From the NCBI GenBank assembly GCA_965215545.1, contig OZ244066.1:1302001-1366000 (forward strand): DNA of 64,000 nucleotides, read 5' to 3'. How positions within the stretch are numbered: the stretch's first letter is position 1; each line of letters begins with the position of its first letter. The position numbers were made by a program, and so were the translations under genes. Below the pieces are notes generated by a model that worked only from the letters and a program-made list of their open reading frames with translations, made no database searches and was not told where the DNA came from. The stretch is from MPNP01 sp965215545. Lineage in GTDB: Bacteria > Pseudomonadota > Alphaproteobacteria > Rhodobacterales > Rhodobacteraceae. Below are positions 8,490-17,486 of the stretch, piece after piece.

Positions 8490-8752
8490 TGACAATGAAG
8501 GGCGCAACCAAATCAGCGATGGCAAAGCCTCGAAACACACAGGCCGGGATTGTGGTATGATGAGAACCAAGATTTCTCTCCCCTTTCCAGCGCCACAAGT
8601 TTCTCGGTCGCAGTGCTTTTGGTACTGGCCCCGAGCTGCAATTTTGGTGCTGCATCCTCCGCGCCGAGACCGGCTGTCTCGCGTACCCATACGAGGATAT
8701 TGGGGTTCACGTTGGTTGTCATGGTCATCTCAAGAGGGTATGCGCCGAACAT
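8405..8752 (-). pseudogene. Decayed ImmA/IrrE-type regulator/peptidase
   Basis: Two fragments in different minus-strand frames match parts of the HTH plus ImmA/IrrE metallopeptidase family. The upstream fragment (about 8580-8730) reads TTNVNPNILVWVRETAGL and then EKLVALERGE, the usual N-terminal region. The downstream fragment (about 8420-8540) reads RGFAIADLVAPFIVINAKDA, the segment before the HExxH zinc site. The middle of the gene and the HExxH motif itself are missing and the frame is broken, so it cannot make the peptidase. Intact members are common in toxin-antitoxin and mobile-element settings. Confidence 0.6.
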
Positions 8753-8870
8753 AAATGGGATGGATACTCAAAGCCTCTTCAGGAAGAGGGCTCTCGGTCG
8801 TCATGGGCCCCGAGGGCAGGGGGCACAACGGGCCCTGTCAAGGGGTTCCACCGGCCCAGGGCTGACAGAT

Positions 8871-8891
8871 CCCGCCGGGCAGCCCGGCGGG
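8871..8891. other. GC-rich perfect hairpin
   Basis: CCCGCCGGG, a CAG loop and CCCGGCGGG form a 9-bp stem in otherwise gene-free DNA (8753-9159). No T-run follows on either strand, so terminator function is uncertain. Nothing else was recognised in this interval. Confidence 0.4.
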
Positions 8892-9159
8892 TGTGATCGC
8901 TACATGACGGATTCGGAAATCCGTATTTTACTGATCAGGCATGGTCGAATCCAGTCGCTTTGGACTCACATCAGCGATGTGGCGAGCCATCTGTTCCACG
9001 TTCCGAATTTTTTCGCCGCGGTGCCGAACCGTGCTGCCTCCTGAGCGTTGACACCGCTGGGTTTGCCCGGTCAATCCATGTCAGGTCTGTGGTCGGAATC
9101 GGATCGAGTGTTCCACATCCAACATGCCTTCATGCGGGGGACAGAACAGGAGCCCTCGG

Positions 9160-9444
9160 ATGACTCATCGACACACGACACAAGAGATACCCGGTGCTCG
9201 GGCGACCCGCCGCCAGCGCATCACCGGCATCCCTGCAACGGTCGCCCGGGCGATGTTGCTGGACACGGAGTGTGTCGATGATCGTGCCACACGGTTCAAG
9301 GCGGAGCCCTGTCGTCCGCGAGCGCCCGCTGCGGTGCCCGCAGCCGGCGGCTGGCATGATCCTCCCCGAGACATTCGCGGCGATGGATGGCCCGCCCTCA
9401 TCACCTCGCTGGGCCCGGGATACCAGGGCTCCCATTGCGCGTGA
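9160..9444 (+). CDS. Hypothetical small protein
   Basis: 94 residues from the ATG at 9160, which has AGGAG seven bases upstream. The N-terminal half is basic (ARATRRQRITGIPATVARAM); the C-terminal half is rich in proline, glycine and arginine. No family recognised. It lies in a decayed stretch and may be a chance open frame. The following 9445-9770 shows no gene. Confidence 0.3.
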   Translation: MTHRHTTQEIPGARATRRQRITGIPATVARAMLLDTECVDDRATRFKAEPCRPRAPAAVPAAGGWHDPPRDIRGDGWPALITSLGPGYQGSHCA

Positions 9445-9770
9445 TGTCGTCAACACGACACGCAACAGCGCGGGTGGCCTTGCCGTCTGTACGTCGGACC
9501 GGTTTGATGCGGTCGGGGCCCGCATGGCGGTGACCTCGCGACCGTCTGTAGCTGTGTCTGGTCCACGTGCTCAGGTTCGGTCGATTCGTGCCAGGACCTG
9601 AGGCTTGTCAAAACTGTCATTGCAAGTCAGCCATACGGGAGTCGCTCCTAAGTGGCATCTGTTGCGTTGAATCTTCCTTTTCTGCACTGTAACGGCGGCT
9701 GGAATGGCATGATCAATATCATAATATCATGGTGTTGGTTGTGATGAACTTACAGTTGAGAGAGGAAATC

Positions 9771-10058
9771 ATGTCTACAGACCTATTGAGCAAACCCGAT
9801 CTGTTGAAAGCCGTTAGCGAAAAATCCGGACTGAGTGTTGCGCAGAGTGGTGCAGCCCTTGATGCACTGTCCGAAACGATTGCCGAGCAGGTTGCAGCCG
9901 GCAAGACGGTCCAGCTTCTCGGAGTCGGCAGAATCTCCCGTCGTTGGCGGTCCGAACGGACAGCCCGCAATCCCAAGACCGGTCAGGAGGTCAAGGTCCC
10001 GGCCCGGCATGTGCCGGCAATCTCCTGGGCATCCAAACTCAAATCCTCGATTGGCTGA
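9771..10058 (+). CDS. HU/IHF-family DNA-binding protein
   Basis: A 95-residue histone-like DNA-bending protein of the HU/IHF family. The helical N-terminus (KPDLLKAVSEKSGLSVAQSG, then ALDALSETIAEQVAAG) and VQLLGVGRISRRWRSERTARNPKTGQ match HU; the usual GFGTF is GVGRI and the arm ends KVPARHVPAISWASKLK. The ATG at 9771 with GAGAGGAAATC is preferred to the ATG at 9729. A stretch with two adjacent AATATCAT units precedes it (about 9713-9729) and may carry the promoter. Divergence from canonical HU suggests a secondary, perhaps element-derived, nucleoid protein. Confidence 0.85.
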   Translation: MSTDLLSKPDLLKAVSEKSGLSVAQSGAALDALSETIAEQVAAGKTVQLLGVGRISRRWRSERTARNPKTGQEVKVPARHVPAISWASKLKSSIG

Positions 10059-10101
10059 GGCGCCCGACTCGCTTGAGTCATAGCCATCCTGTGGATGTCA
10101 T

Positions 10102-11001
10102 GTGGATCGATTGCATGGACTTGACTGGATAGCACTGTCCATCGGAGTGCTCTTCGCACTCATCTGGTCAAGTGCATTCACAACAGCATGGATCATCGTC
10201 GAGGCAGTTGAACCATTCACCGCGCTGACAGCCCGGTTTGCACTGTCTGGCTTGCTTGCACTGGGGCTGGCCCTTCTGATGGGCCAGCCCCTGCCACATT
10301 CCCGCCGCCAGTGGCGGGCTGTCATCATCTTCGGGTTTTTCCAGAACGGGATCTATCTGGGTGCCAACTGGACGGCCGTGCAGTGGATTGATGCCTCGCT
10401 CGCTGCAATCATCGGCTCAACCATGCCCCTGCAGGTGGCCCTGCTCGGTGGTCTCTTCCTGCGGGACCGTCTGGGATGGATTGGCAATCTCGGCATCATC
10501 GTGGGATTCCTCGGCGTTCTCATCATCATGTGGCCCCGTCTCGATATCGGCTATGTCGGATTGGGCATTTTTCTGTGCTTCATCGCCGCCCTGGCGCTCA
10601 GCATTGCCACCCTGGTTGCCAGTCAGGTGACAACCGATGGGAACATCATGATGATCGTCGGCCTGCAGATGCTGGTCGGGTGCGTTCTTGCTGCCGTCCC
10701 GGCCACATTCCTCGAGACCATGGCCCTGCCAGTCTGGACGCCCCGGCTGACCATCGCATTCGCCTATCAGGTCCTTGCCCCCGGGGTCCTGGCCACATGG
10801 ATCTGGTTCGTCCTCGTGCAGCGTGTGGGCCCCACACGCGCCTCATCCTTCCATTACCTCAATCCCTTCCTTGGCGTCGCCGTGGCGACCATCGTGCTCG
10901 ATGAACAGATGGGTGTCATCGATTTTGCCGGCGTTCTCGTGATCACCATTGGCATCGTTCTCGTCAACCGCCAGCGCACCACCCGACGGACGGCAACCTG
11001 A
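10102..11001 (+). CDS. EamA/DMT-family transporter
   Basis: A 299-residue inner-membrane protein with about ten hydrophobic helices in two similar halves, as in EamA drug/metabolite exporters. Conserved-type segments include FALIWSSAFTTAWIIV near residue 18, ARFALSGLLALGLALLM, and GPTRASSFHYLNPFLGVAVA in the second half. The GTG at 10102 gives an N-terminus close to the first helix. Substrate unknown. It stands alone downstream of the HU-like gene. Confidence 0.85.
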   Translation: MDRLHGLDWIALSIGVLFALIWSSAFTTAWIIVEAVEPFTALTARFALSGLLALGLALLMGQPLPHSRRQWRAVIIFGFFQNGIYLGANWTAVQWIDASLAAIIGSTMPLQVALLGGLFLRDRLGWIGNLGIIVGFLGVLIIMWPRLDIGYVGLGIFLCFIAALALSIATLVASQVTTDGNIMMIVGLQMLVGCVLAAVPATFLETMALPVWTPRLTIAFAYQVLAPGVLATWIWFVLVQRVGPTRASSFHYLNPFLGVAVATIVLDEQMGVIDFAGVLVITIGIVLVNRQRTTRRTAT

Positions 11002-11232
11002 CCAGCCGCTCCTCCGCGGCCCTGCCTCAGGTGGCCATTGCGACATCGTCACCCTGTTTGGCATCGACGCACATCGTCACCCTGAGGTCGCCATCGATCC
11101 GGCACTGGTGTCTGGCACCGTGTGCAGACAAGCCATTGTCATTTTCCAGCGTGCAGGAATGACTGCCTGTTGGCGTGATGCATCGACACGAATGGTGTCT
11201 CGGCATCGATACGAGTCCTGACGGGTCCGGGG

Positions 11233-11925
11233 TCAGACTGTGCCAATGGGTTCAAGGCAGCGGGGATCGTCGTGGGTGGTCTTGTTGATGAGGGTGCTCA
11301 CGGGATGGAAGGTCATGGTGCCGGTCGGAACGGGATCAAGCGGCACCTCGTGGCCGGCAAGCCAGGATCCGTAGGTGTCGGGAGCCAGGATGACCGGCAT
11401 GCGGGTGTGCAGGTGCACGATGTCCTCGTTGGCCCGGGTTGTCAGGATGGTGAAGGTCTCGAGCACATCGCCTGCTCGGCGGTCGGCCAGGGTTCCGGTC
11501 AATGTCAGGCCGTCCGGCACGCACCAGTGTTCCCACAGGCCGGCGAGACAGAAGATGCCGCCGCCTCGCATGGTGATCCGCCATGGCTGCCGTGCCGACT
11601 TTTCGCCGGTCCACTCGTAGAACCCGTCGACCGGGACAAGGCAGCGTCGCGACTGAAAGGCCGAGCGGAATGAGGGTTTTGTCCGCACCGTTTCCGAGCG
11701 TGCGTTGATCAATCGGTTGCCGATCCCGGGCTCCCTCGCCCAGGAGGGAATCAGGCCCCAACGCAGGGTTGCAAGGCGTTTGCCGGTGCCATCGGCACGC
11801 ACGATCGCGATGTCCTGGCCCGGTGCGGCGTTGTAGCGAGGTTGCAGGTTCGCCGGCGCACCGTCGAGATCCAGATGCACGTCGAGCTCCTGCCAGGTGT
11901 AGAGCTGCGAGAACCGGCCACACAC
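11233..11925 (-). CDS. YedK/HMCES-type SRAP protein
   Basis: A member of the SOS-response-associated peptidase family, which forms a protective thiazolidine link with abasic sites in single-stranded DNA through a Cys2. I place the start at the GTG at 11925 because it gives M-C-G-R-F, putting the essential cysteine at position 2. LQPRYNAAPGQ near residue 30, LRWGLIPSWA near 55, NARSETV near 75, CLVPVDGFYEW near 98 (catalytic Glu in YEW) and HTRMPVIL near 178 are all present. 230 residues, usual length. It begins four bases after the BKACE stop, so the two are probably co-transcribed. Confidence 0.92.
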   Translation of the reverse strand: MCGRFSQLYTWQELDVHLDLDGAPANLQPRYNAAPGQDIAIVRADGTGKRLATLRWGLIPSWAREPGIGNRLINARSETVRTKPSFRSAFQSRRCLVPVDGFYEWTGEKSARQPWRITMRGGGIFCLAGLWEHWCVPDGLTLTGTLADRRAGDVLETFTILTTRANEDIVHLHTRMPVILAPDTYGSWLAGHEVPLDPVPTGTMTFHPVSTLINKTTHDDPRCLEPIGTV

Positions 11926-11929
11926 GCTT

Positions 11930-12895
11930 TCAGCTCCGCTGGGATGACGGGGATGCACCGGAGGATTTCCGCCGGTCGCCCATATCAGATTCACCCATGC
12001 CGGAGGCCCTCAAGTCCCTGTTGGCGGGGGCTCCGGGTGGGATCGCGGATTTGTGTTGAGCGGGCAGTGATCGCAGGCCAAGGATTTGGCGGGCCTGCCA
12101 CCAGCTGGCCACGGGTCGCTGGCGGGATTCACAGATGCTGACGGCTCGTCTGACAAGGGCGGCATTGGAGGGAGCCAACCGTTTGCGGTCGAGTCGCACA
12201 TTGTCTTCAAGTCCCGTCCGCACATGGCCGCCTGCGTCTATGGCCCACTGATTCAGGATGATCTGTTGGGCACCAATGCCAGCGGCACACCAGGGCACCC
12301 TGGTGCCGAACAGGCGCTTGACGGTTGCAACATAGAACTCAAAGACCTGTCTGTCGGCTGGCATGGCATTCTGGACCCCCATCACGAATTGCACATACGG
12401 CCTGGCCCGCAGGCGTCCATCGTCATGCATCCGGGCTGCCTGAAAGAGATGCGAGAGGTCAAAGACTTCGATTTCCGGTTTGACATCGTGGGCCTGCATG
12501 GCGGCAGCCAGCCAATCAACGAGGTCGGGGGGATTGTCGTAAACACGTGTCGGGAAGTTGTTCGACCCCACAGCAAGGGAGGCCATATCGGGCCGGAGGG
12601 GGAGCATGCCGCCCCGCGCCCTGCCAGCTGCCGAGCGCCCACCGGTTGACAGCTGAATGATCATCCCGGGGCAGTGTTGTGCCAGGCCTTCCATGAGGAG
12701 AGCAAACCTGTCGGGATCCGATGATGGGCTCCCATCATCATTCCGGACATGGGCATGCACGATGGCAGCGCCTGCTTCAAAGGCTTCCTGGGCACTCTCG
12801 ACCTGCTCGATGACCGTAATGGGGACGGCAGGGTTGTCGGCCTTGGTAGGAAGGGAACCCGTGATGGCCACTGTGATGATACAGGGCCCGGTCAT
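11930..12895 (-). CDS. BKACE-family beta-keto acid cleavage enzyme
   Basis: A 321-residue member of the DUF849/BKACE family, whose members cleave a beta-keto acid with acetyl-CoA to give acetoacetate and a CoA ester (Kce of lysine fermentation is the archetype). IITVAITGS at the N-terminus and AAIVHAHVRNDDG near residue 45 (metal-binding HxH) are present, with IIQLSTGG near residue 80. The physiological substrate cannot be told from sequence; no kamA/kdd partners are nearby. After about residue 275 there is a polar tail of 40 residues that looks unlike the family core and may be an extended readthrough. The partner gene yedK follows at once. Confidence 0.85.
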   Translation of the reverse strand: MTGPCIITVAITGSLPTKADNPAVPITVIEQVESAQEAFEAGAAIVHAHVRNDDGSPSSDPDRFALLMEGLAQHCPGMIIQLSTGGRSAAGRARGGMLPLRPDMASLAVGSNNFPTRVYDNPPDLVDWLAAAMQAHDVKPEIEVFDLSHLFQAARMHDDGRLRARPYVQFVMGVQNAMPADRQVFEFYVATVKRLFGTRVPWCAAGIGAQQIILNQWAIDAGGHVRTGLEDNVRLDRKRLAPSNAALVRRAVSICESRQRPVASWWQARQILGLRSLPAQHKSAIPPGAPANRDLRASGMGESDMGDRRKSSGASPSSQRS

Positions 12896-13152
12896 TCTCG
12901 TTTCCGCATGGGTTGCCCCTCGGACTGGGGTGGGATGGCGGGTCCAACAGACCTGGCGATGCCTTTCATCCCTTGAATCCCGTTAGTGGTTGCAAAGGCA
13001 TCCAGTGGCCCATGACCCATGACCGGTCGGCATCGACAGGACCGGGTCTGCCCTTGTCGGGCACCGTGTCCCCGGACGAGCCGATCCCTCGGCTGGTGTG
13101 TCGTGCCCGCATGGGGACACGGAACAATGCCCATGCGCTCATCGGGGGTCGA

Positions 13153-14232
13153 TCATCCGATCTGGGCGCGGTTGAGAAGGAGGTGATCGGCGAGGACACA
13201 GGCCATCATGGCTTCACCGACAGGGACGGCACGGATGCCGACGCAGGGGTCGTGGCGCCCCCTGGTGACGATGTCGGTTGCGGCATTGTCGATGTCAACG
13301 GTGCGGCGGGGGACGAGGATTGATGCGGCGGGCTTGACTGCGAAACGAACGATCAGATCCTGCCCGGATGAGATGCCGCCGAGGATGCCGCCCGCGTGGT
13401 TGGACTGGAAGGTGACGCCGGTGTCGCAAGGAAGGATTTCATCAGCATTCTCACTGCCCCTGAGGGTAACGACTCCAAGGCCATCACCGATTTCCACCGC
13501 CTTGACGGCATTGATGGACATCATGGCGGCGGCAAGGTCGCTGTCGAGTTTGGCATAGACAGGCGCACCGAGACCCGCGGGAACCCCGCTGGCCCGCACC
13601 TCGACAAGGGCACCGATCGAGTCGCCGGATTTACGGATGTTGAGAAGATACTCTGACCAGACCTCAACGACGGCGGGATCCGGCGACCAGAAAGGATTGG
13701 CATCAATCTGGCCGGGATCCATCGTGTCGCGATTGATGGCATGGGGACCGATCTGGACAAGGTAACCAATGATGTCGAGGTCGGGGACGAGGGATTTGAG
13801 GATCTCGCGGGCCACGCTGCCGGCGGCCACGCGGGATGCTGTCTCGCGGGCCGATGATCGACCCCCGCCCCGATGGTCACGGATCCGGTACTTTTGCCAG
13901 TAGGTGTAATCGGCGTGACCGGGACGGAAACTGTCCCTGGTGTCGGTATAGTCCCGTGATCGTTGGTCGACATTCCGGATGAGCAGCTGGATCGGGGTTC
14001 CGGTGGTCTGGCCCTCGAACGCCCCGGAGAGGATCTCCACCTGGTCGGATTCCCGGCGCTGGCTGGTGTATTTGCTCTGGCCCGGACGGCGGCGGTCCAG
14101 CCAGAACTGGATCTGCTCCGCGACAAGGGGGATCCGGGGCGGGCACCCATCGACCATGACACCGATGGCAGGGCCGTGGCTTTCCCCCCAGGTCGAGACC
14201 CGCAAGATCCGGCCGAAACTGTTTATTGACAC
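13153..14232 (-). CDS. aroC: Chorismate synthase
   Basis: Converts 5-enolpyruvylshikimate 3-phosphate to chorismate, using reduced FMN. 359 residues, normal length. The N-terminus reads SFGRILRVSTWGESHGPAIG, and GGGRSSARETASRVAAGSVA (near residue 125) and NHAGGILGGISSGQ (near residue 280) are the family signatures. The GTG at 14232 is the start. The gene is divergent from the amidinotransferase with about 100 bp between them. No other shikimate genes are in the window. Confidence 0.96.
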   Translation of the reverse strand: MSINSFGRILRVSTWGESHGPAIGVMVDGCPPRIPLVAEQIQFWLDRRRPGQSKYTSQRRESDQVEILSGAFEGQTTGTPIQLLIRNVDQRSRDYTDTRDSFRPGHADYTYWQKYRIRDHRGGGRSSARETASRVAAGSVAREILKSLVPDLDIIGYLVQIGPHAINRDTMDPGQIDANPFWSPDPAVVEVWSEYLLNIRKSGDSIGALVEVRASGVPAGLGAPVYAKLDSDLAAAMMSINAVKAVEIGDGLGVVTLRGSENADEILPCDTGVTFQSNHAGGILGGISSGQDLIVRFAVKPAASILVPRRTVDIDNAATDIVTRGRHDPCVGIRAVPVGEAMMACVLADHLLLNRAQIG

Positions 14233-14332
14233 AAGCCCGTTTCCATCCTACAAAATTGCGTGTTGTCGCCCACATCAGGACCTCCATCGCCAGGCGGACG
14301 ATGGTGGCACCTCCGATCAGTACAGAAATCCA

Positions 14333-15496
14333 GTGGAGTTGCAAAAATTGCCAACGCAGTCAGTGCAGCATGATGCCAGGGATGCACCCGTCCGTGTCGA
14401 GAGCTGGAATGAATGGGACCCGCTCAGACATGTCATTCTGGGTCGGGCGACGGGTTGCCACATTCCGCCCCCGGAGCCAGCCCTTGATGCCAAGGTTCCC
14501 GAAGACTCCGACATGCGGGGCCAATGGGGAATGCGTTCACAGGAGTCGATCGAGCGAGGCAACGAGCTTCTGGACCGGTTTGCCGCGCAGCTGCAGGCGC
14601 GCGGCATCCGTGTCGATCGCCCCACCCCCATCGATTTCACCCAGCCGGTCACAACACCGGACTTTCACACCGGAAGCCAGTTTGGTTGCATGCCCCCCCG
14701 GGATGTGCTTCTGACCGTTGGCCGGGAGATCCTTGAGGCCACCATGTCCTACCGGTGCCGCTGGTTCGAGTATCTCTGCTATCGACCTCTCCTGACCCAG
14801 TACTGGCGCGAGGATCCTGGTTTCCGGCACGAGGCGGCCCCCAAACCCCGCCTTGTGGATGCGGATTATCATCAGGACTATTTTGCCGAGTCCATCGACA
14901 TTGCCACACGACTGGCCTGGACCAACCGCAAATACTTTGTCTCCACCGAGAACGAGCCGCTGTTTGATGCCGCCGACGTGCTCCGGTTCGGACGGGACCT
15001 CGTGGTCCAGCATGGATTTACCACGAATCTGAATGGCATCGAATGGCTCAAGCGTCATTTCCCCGATCATCGGGTCCATACCGTCAATTTCCCGGGCGAT
15101 CCCTATCCCATCCACATCGATGCAACCTTCACCCCGTTGCGACCCGGTCTGATCCTGAACAACCCGATGCGCCGACTTCCTGCCGAACAGCGGCAACTGT
15201 TTGAGCGCAATGACTGGGAGATTGTGGATGCGGCCCCGCCGGCCCACAATGAACCTCCACCGCTGTGCTATTCATCGCCATGGCTGTCGATGAATGTGCT
15301 GGTGCTTGATCCCAAGACTGTCTGTGTCGAGAAGTCCGAGGTCTATCAGGCAGAACAGATCGACGCATTCGGCATGGAAGTTGTCGAGGTCGAGCTGCGT
15401 GATGCCTATGCGTTTGGCGGCGGCCTGCACTGTTGCACGGCCGATGTCAGGCGTGAGGGTGGGTGCGAGACCTACTTCCCCCGCAGTCTGGACTGA
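14333..15496 (+). CDS. Amidinotransferase (glycine amidinotransferase-like)
   Basis: About 387 residues of the guanidino-group modifying superfamily, closest by eye to glycine/inosamine amidinotransferases that move an amidino group from arginine to an amine. ESWNEWDPLRHVILGRA opens the domain, HIDATFTPLRPGLILNN carries the catalytic His, and GGGLHCCTADVRREGG near the C-terminus carries the catalytic Cys. The start is uncertain: GTG codons at 14333 and 14363 are possible and neither has a good ribosome site. A natural product or guanidino compatible-solute role is possible, but no biosynthetic partner genes adjoin it. Confidence 0.85.
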   Translation: MELQKLPTQSVQHDARDAPVRVESWNEWDPLRHVILGRATGCHIPPPEPALDAKVPEDSDMRGQWGMRSQESIERGNELLDRFAAQLQARGIRVDRPTPIDFTQPVTTPDFHTGSQFGCMPPRDVLLTVGREILEATMSYRCRWFEYLCYRPLLTQYWREDPGFRHEAAPKPRLVDADYHQDYFAESIDIATRLAWTNRKYFVSTENEPLFDAADVLRFGRDLVVQHGFTTNLNGIEWLKRHFPDHRVHTVNFPGDPYPIHIDATFTPLRPGLILNNPMRRLPAEQRQLFERNDWEIVDAAPPAHNEPPPLCYSSPWLSMNVLVLDPKTVCVEKSEVYQAEQIDAFGMEVVEVELRDAYAFGGGLHCCTADVRREGGCETYFPRSLD

Positions 15497-15525
15497 GTGG
15501 GCACCGGTGGGGGCTGGTGCCCTCA
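15494..15525. terminator. Hairpin between convergent genes
   Basis: TGAG-T-GGGCACC and GGTGCCC-TCA form a stem of ten pairs with one bulge, overlapping the amidinotransferase stop and lying 13 bases before the thiolase stop on the other strand. It could serve both genes; T-runs are absent. Confidence 0.45.
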
Positions 15526-15537
15526 CCGGCATCTGCG

Positions 15538-16722
15538 TCAATCACAGCGCTCGAATGCCAGGGCGATCCCCTGGCCGCCGCCGATGCACATGGTGGCCAG
15601 GGCCCGTCGACCGCCGGTTCTCTGCAATTCATACAGAGCCTTGAGAACGATGATGGTGCCGGTGGCGCCAATCGGATGCCCCAGTGCGATGGCGCCCCCA
15701 TTGGGATTGACCCTGGCGGGATCAAGCCCAAGCTCCTGGGTGACAGCAAGAGCCTGGGCGGCAAAGGCCTCGTTGGATTCAATCACATCATAATCGTCGA
15801 CTGATGTGCCGGTGGACGCAAGGAGTTTCTCGACTGCCGGGATGGGTCCCGCACCCATGATGGTTGGATCGACACCGGCGTGGGCATAGCCAAGAAGGGT
15901 TGCCAGCGGCTTGCATCCTGCCGCCACCGCCGCGTTCCCCCTGGCCAGCACGACTGCTGCCGCACCGTCATTGATGCCCGAGGCATTGCCAGCCGTGACC
16001 GTGCCATCCTTGCGGAAGACAGCCCGGAGACTGCCAAGTTTTTCAATGGTCGTTGACTTGGGGTACTCGTCAGTTGCAAACGCCCGCTTCTCGCGTCGGA
16101 CAGTGATCTCGACCGGGACAATCTGGTCGGTAAAGTATCCCGCCTCGATCGCCTTGAGGGCCCGGTCCTGACTCGTTGCGGCAAATTCGTCCTGGGCATT
16201 TCGGTCGATGCCGTACCGATCGGCGACATTTTCAGCTGTCACACCCATATGACCGGTGCCAAACGGGCAGGTCAGGGCGCCGACCATCATGTCAACCATG
16301 CCCGCATCACCCATTTTCTGACCCCAACGCACCGTACGGGTACTGTGGGGCCCCCGACTCATGTTCTCGGAGCCACCGGCGAGGCCAAACTCGGCATCAT
16401 CCATCTTCAGGGCCTGGATGACCGATACCATCGCCTGCATGCCGCTGCCGCAGAGGCGATTGACGTTCATGGCGGGCACGGTTTCGGGAATCCCTGCGTC
16501 CATGGCGGCCACACGGGAGAGATACATGTCCCGCGGTTCGGTGTTGATGACATGACCGAAGGCCACATGACCGATCTGTTTCCCCTTGATCCCGGAACGC
16601 TCCAGCGCGGCCCGGGCCACGATGGCACCGAGTTCAGTCGGTGGCGTGTTGGCCAGCGAGCCGCCGAATGCGCCGATGGCGGTGCGGGCACCGCCAAGAA
16701 TGACGATATCGTCTGTTGTCAT
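15538..16722 (-). CDS. Acetyl-CoA acetyltransferase / beta-ketothiolase
   Basis: A 394-residue thiolase that joins or cleaves acetyl-CoA and acetoacetyl-CoA (PhaA/AtoB/BktB group). The nucleophile is Cys91 in VNRLCGSGMQA; NPNGGAIALGHPIGATG carries the catalytic His near 351 and ATMCIGGGQGIA the second Cys near 381. Its start overlaps the stop of maiA by four bases (ATGA), so it is translated with tyrosine-catabolic maiA. That coupling fits a role in using acetoacetate released from homogentisate breakdown, though an additional role in polyhydroxybutyrate or fatty-acid metabolism cannot be excluded. Confidence 0.93.
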   Translation of the reverse strand: MTTDDIVILGGARTAIGAFGGSLANTPPTELGAIVARAALERSGIKGKQIGHVAFGHVINTEPRDMYLSRVAAMDAGIPETVPAMNVNRLCGSGMQAMVSVIQALKMDDAEFGLAGGSENMSRGPHSTRTVRWGQKMGDAGMVDMMVGALTCPFGTGHMGVTAENVADRYGIDRNAQDEFAATSQDRALKAIEAGYFTDQIVPVEITVRREKRAFATDEYPKSTTIEKLGSLRAVFRKDGTVTAGNASGINDGAAAVVLARGNAAVAAGCKPLATLLGYAHAGVDPTIMGAGPIPAVEKLLASTGTSVDDYDVIESNEAFAAQALAVTQELGLDPARVNPNGGAIALGHPIGATGTIIVLKALYELQRTGGRRALATMCIGGGQGIALAFERCD

Positions 16723-17357
16723 GACTTTCTCCTGTGATTGTCTGGATGGGCGGCGGCGAACACCGCCAGCGATTCGAGTTCTTCAACAATCCTGCCGATT
16801 TTGGGGTAGGGTTCAAGTGGGATGTTCCAACGCCGGGCATTGTAGACTTGGGGGACAAGGCAGATGTCGGCCATGGTGATCCCGTCGCCATGACAGTAGC
16901 ACCCGGTCACGGGTTCGGCAAGGACAGCCTCGAAGGCCGCCAGACCCCTGGGAATGAATCGGTGCATCCACGCCGACAGCGCTATGGCCTGCCCCGAACC
17001 CTCGTTGGCAAACTGGCTGACCGACAGGTTGCAGACCGGATGGATGTCCATGGCAATGATATGGGCCAGTCGCCGGACCCGGTATCTGCCCTGACTGGTT
17101 TCGGGCAGACAGGCAAGACGTCCGGTTTCGTGCAGGTATTCCATGATCGCCAGGGACTGGGCCAGCCTTTGGCCATCGATCTCGAGGACCGGCACGAGAC
17201 CCTGGGGATTGATGGCAAGAAAGCCGTCTTCCCGATGGGCGGCCCCGGGGAGATCAACGGATCGCGATTGATAGGGTATCCCTGCGATGTTCAGGGCGAT
17301 GCGGACCCGGTAGGCAGCTGATGAGCGCCAGTAATCGTAAAGGGTTGCCTGGGTCAT
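16719..17357 (-). CDS. maiA: Maleylacetoacetate isomerase
   Basis: A glutathione-dependent zeta-class GST (212 residues) that isomerises 4-maleylacetoacetate to 4-fumarylacetoacetate in tyrosine/phenylalanine breakdown. YDYWRSSAAYRVRIALNIAG near residue 7 holds the SSxxYRVRIAL signature, NPQGLVPVLEIDG follows near 50 and QSLAIMEYL near 67. The ATG at 17357 has AGGAGG nine bases upstream. It is divergent from hmgA, the enzyme before it in the pathway, and overlaps the thiolase downstream. Confidence 0.93.
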   Translation of the reverse strand: MTQATLYDYWRSSAAYRVRIALNIAGIPYQSRSVDLPGAAHREDGFLAINPQGLVPVLEIDGQRLAQSLAIMEYLHETGRLACLPETSQGRYRVRRLAHIIAMDIHPVCNLSVSQFANEGSGQAIALSAWMHRFIPRGLAAFEAVLAEPVTGCYCHGDGITMADICLVPQVYNARRWNIPLEPYPKIGRIVEELESLAVFAAAHPDNHRRKS

Positions 17358-17486
17358 GACGCTGTTCCTCCTGTGGACCTGTATTGTATGGGACGCCCAC
17401 AGGCCTGAGTGTGCATGTCCGGATGACCGTTGCAAGTCGGCGGCGATTGGGTCATCTTCGGCACGATGGAGAATCGGGAGATCGAT

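Noticed and set aside
9130..9525. 131-codon minus-strand frame
   Set aside because: Composition of arginine, alanine and glycine typical of a chance frame; the plus-strand frame at 9160 at least has a ribosome site.
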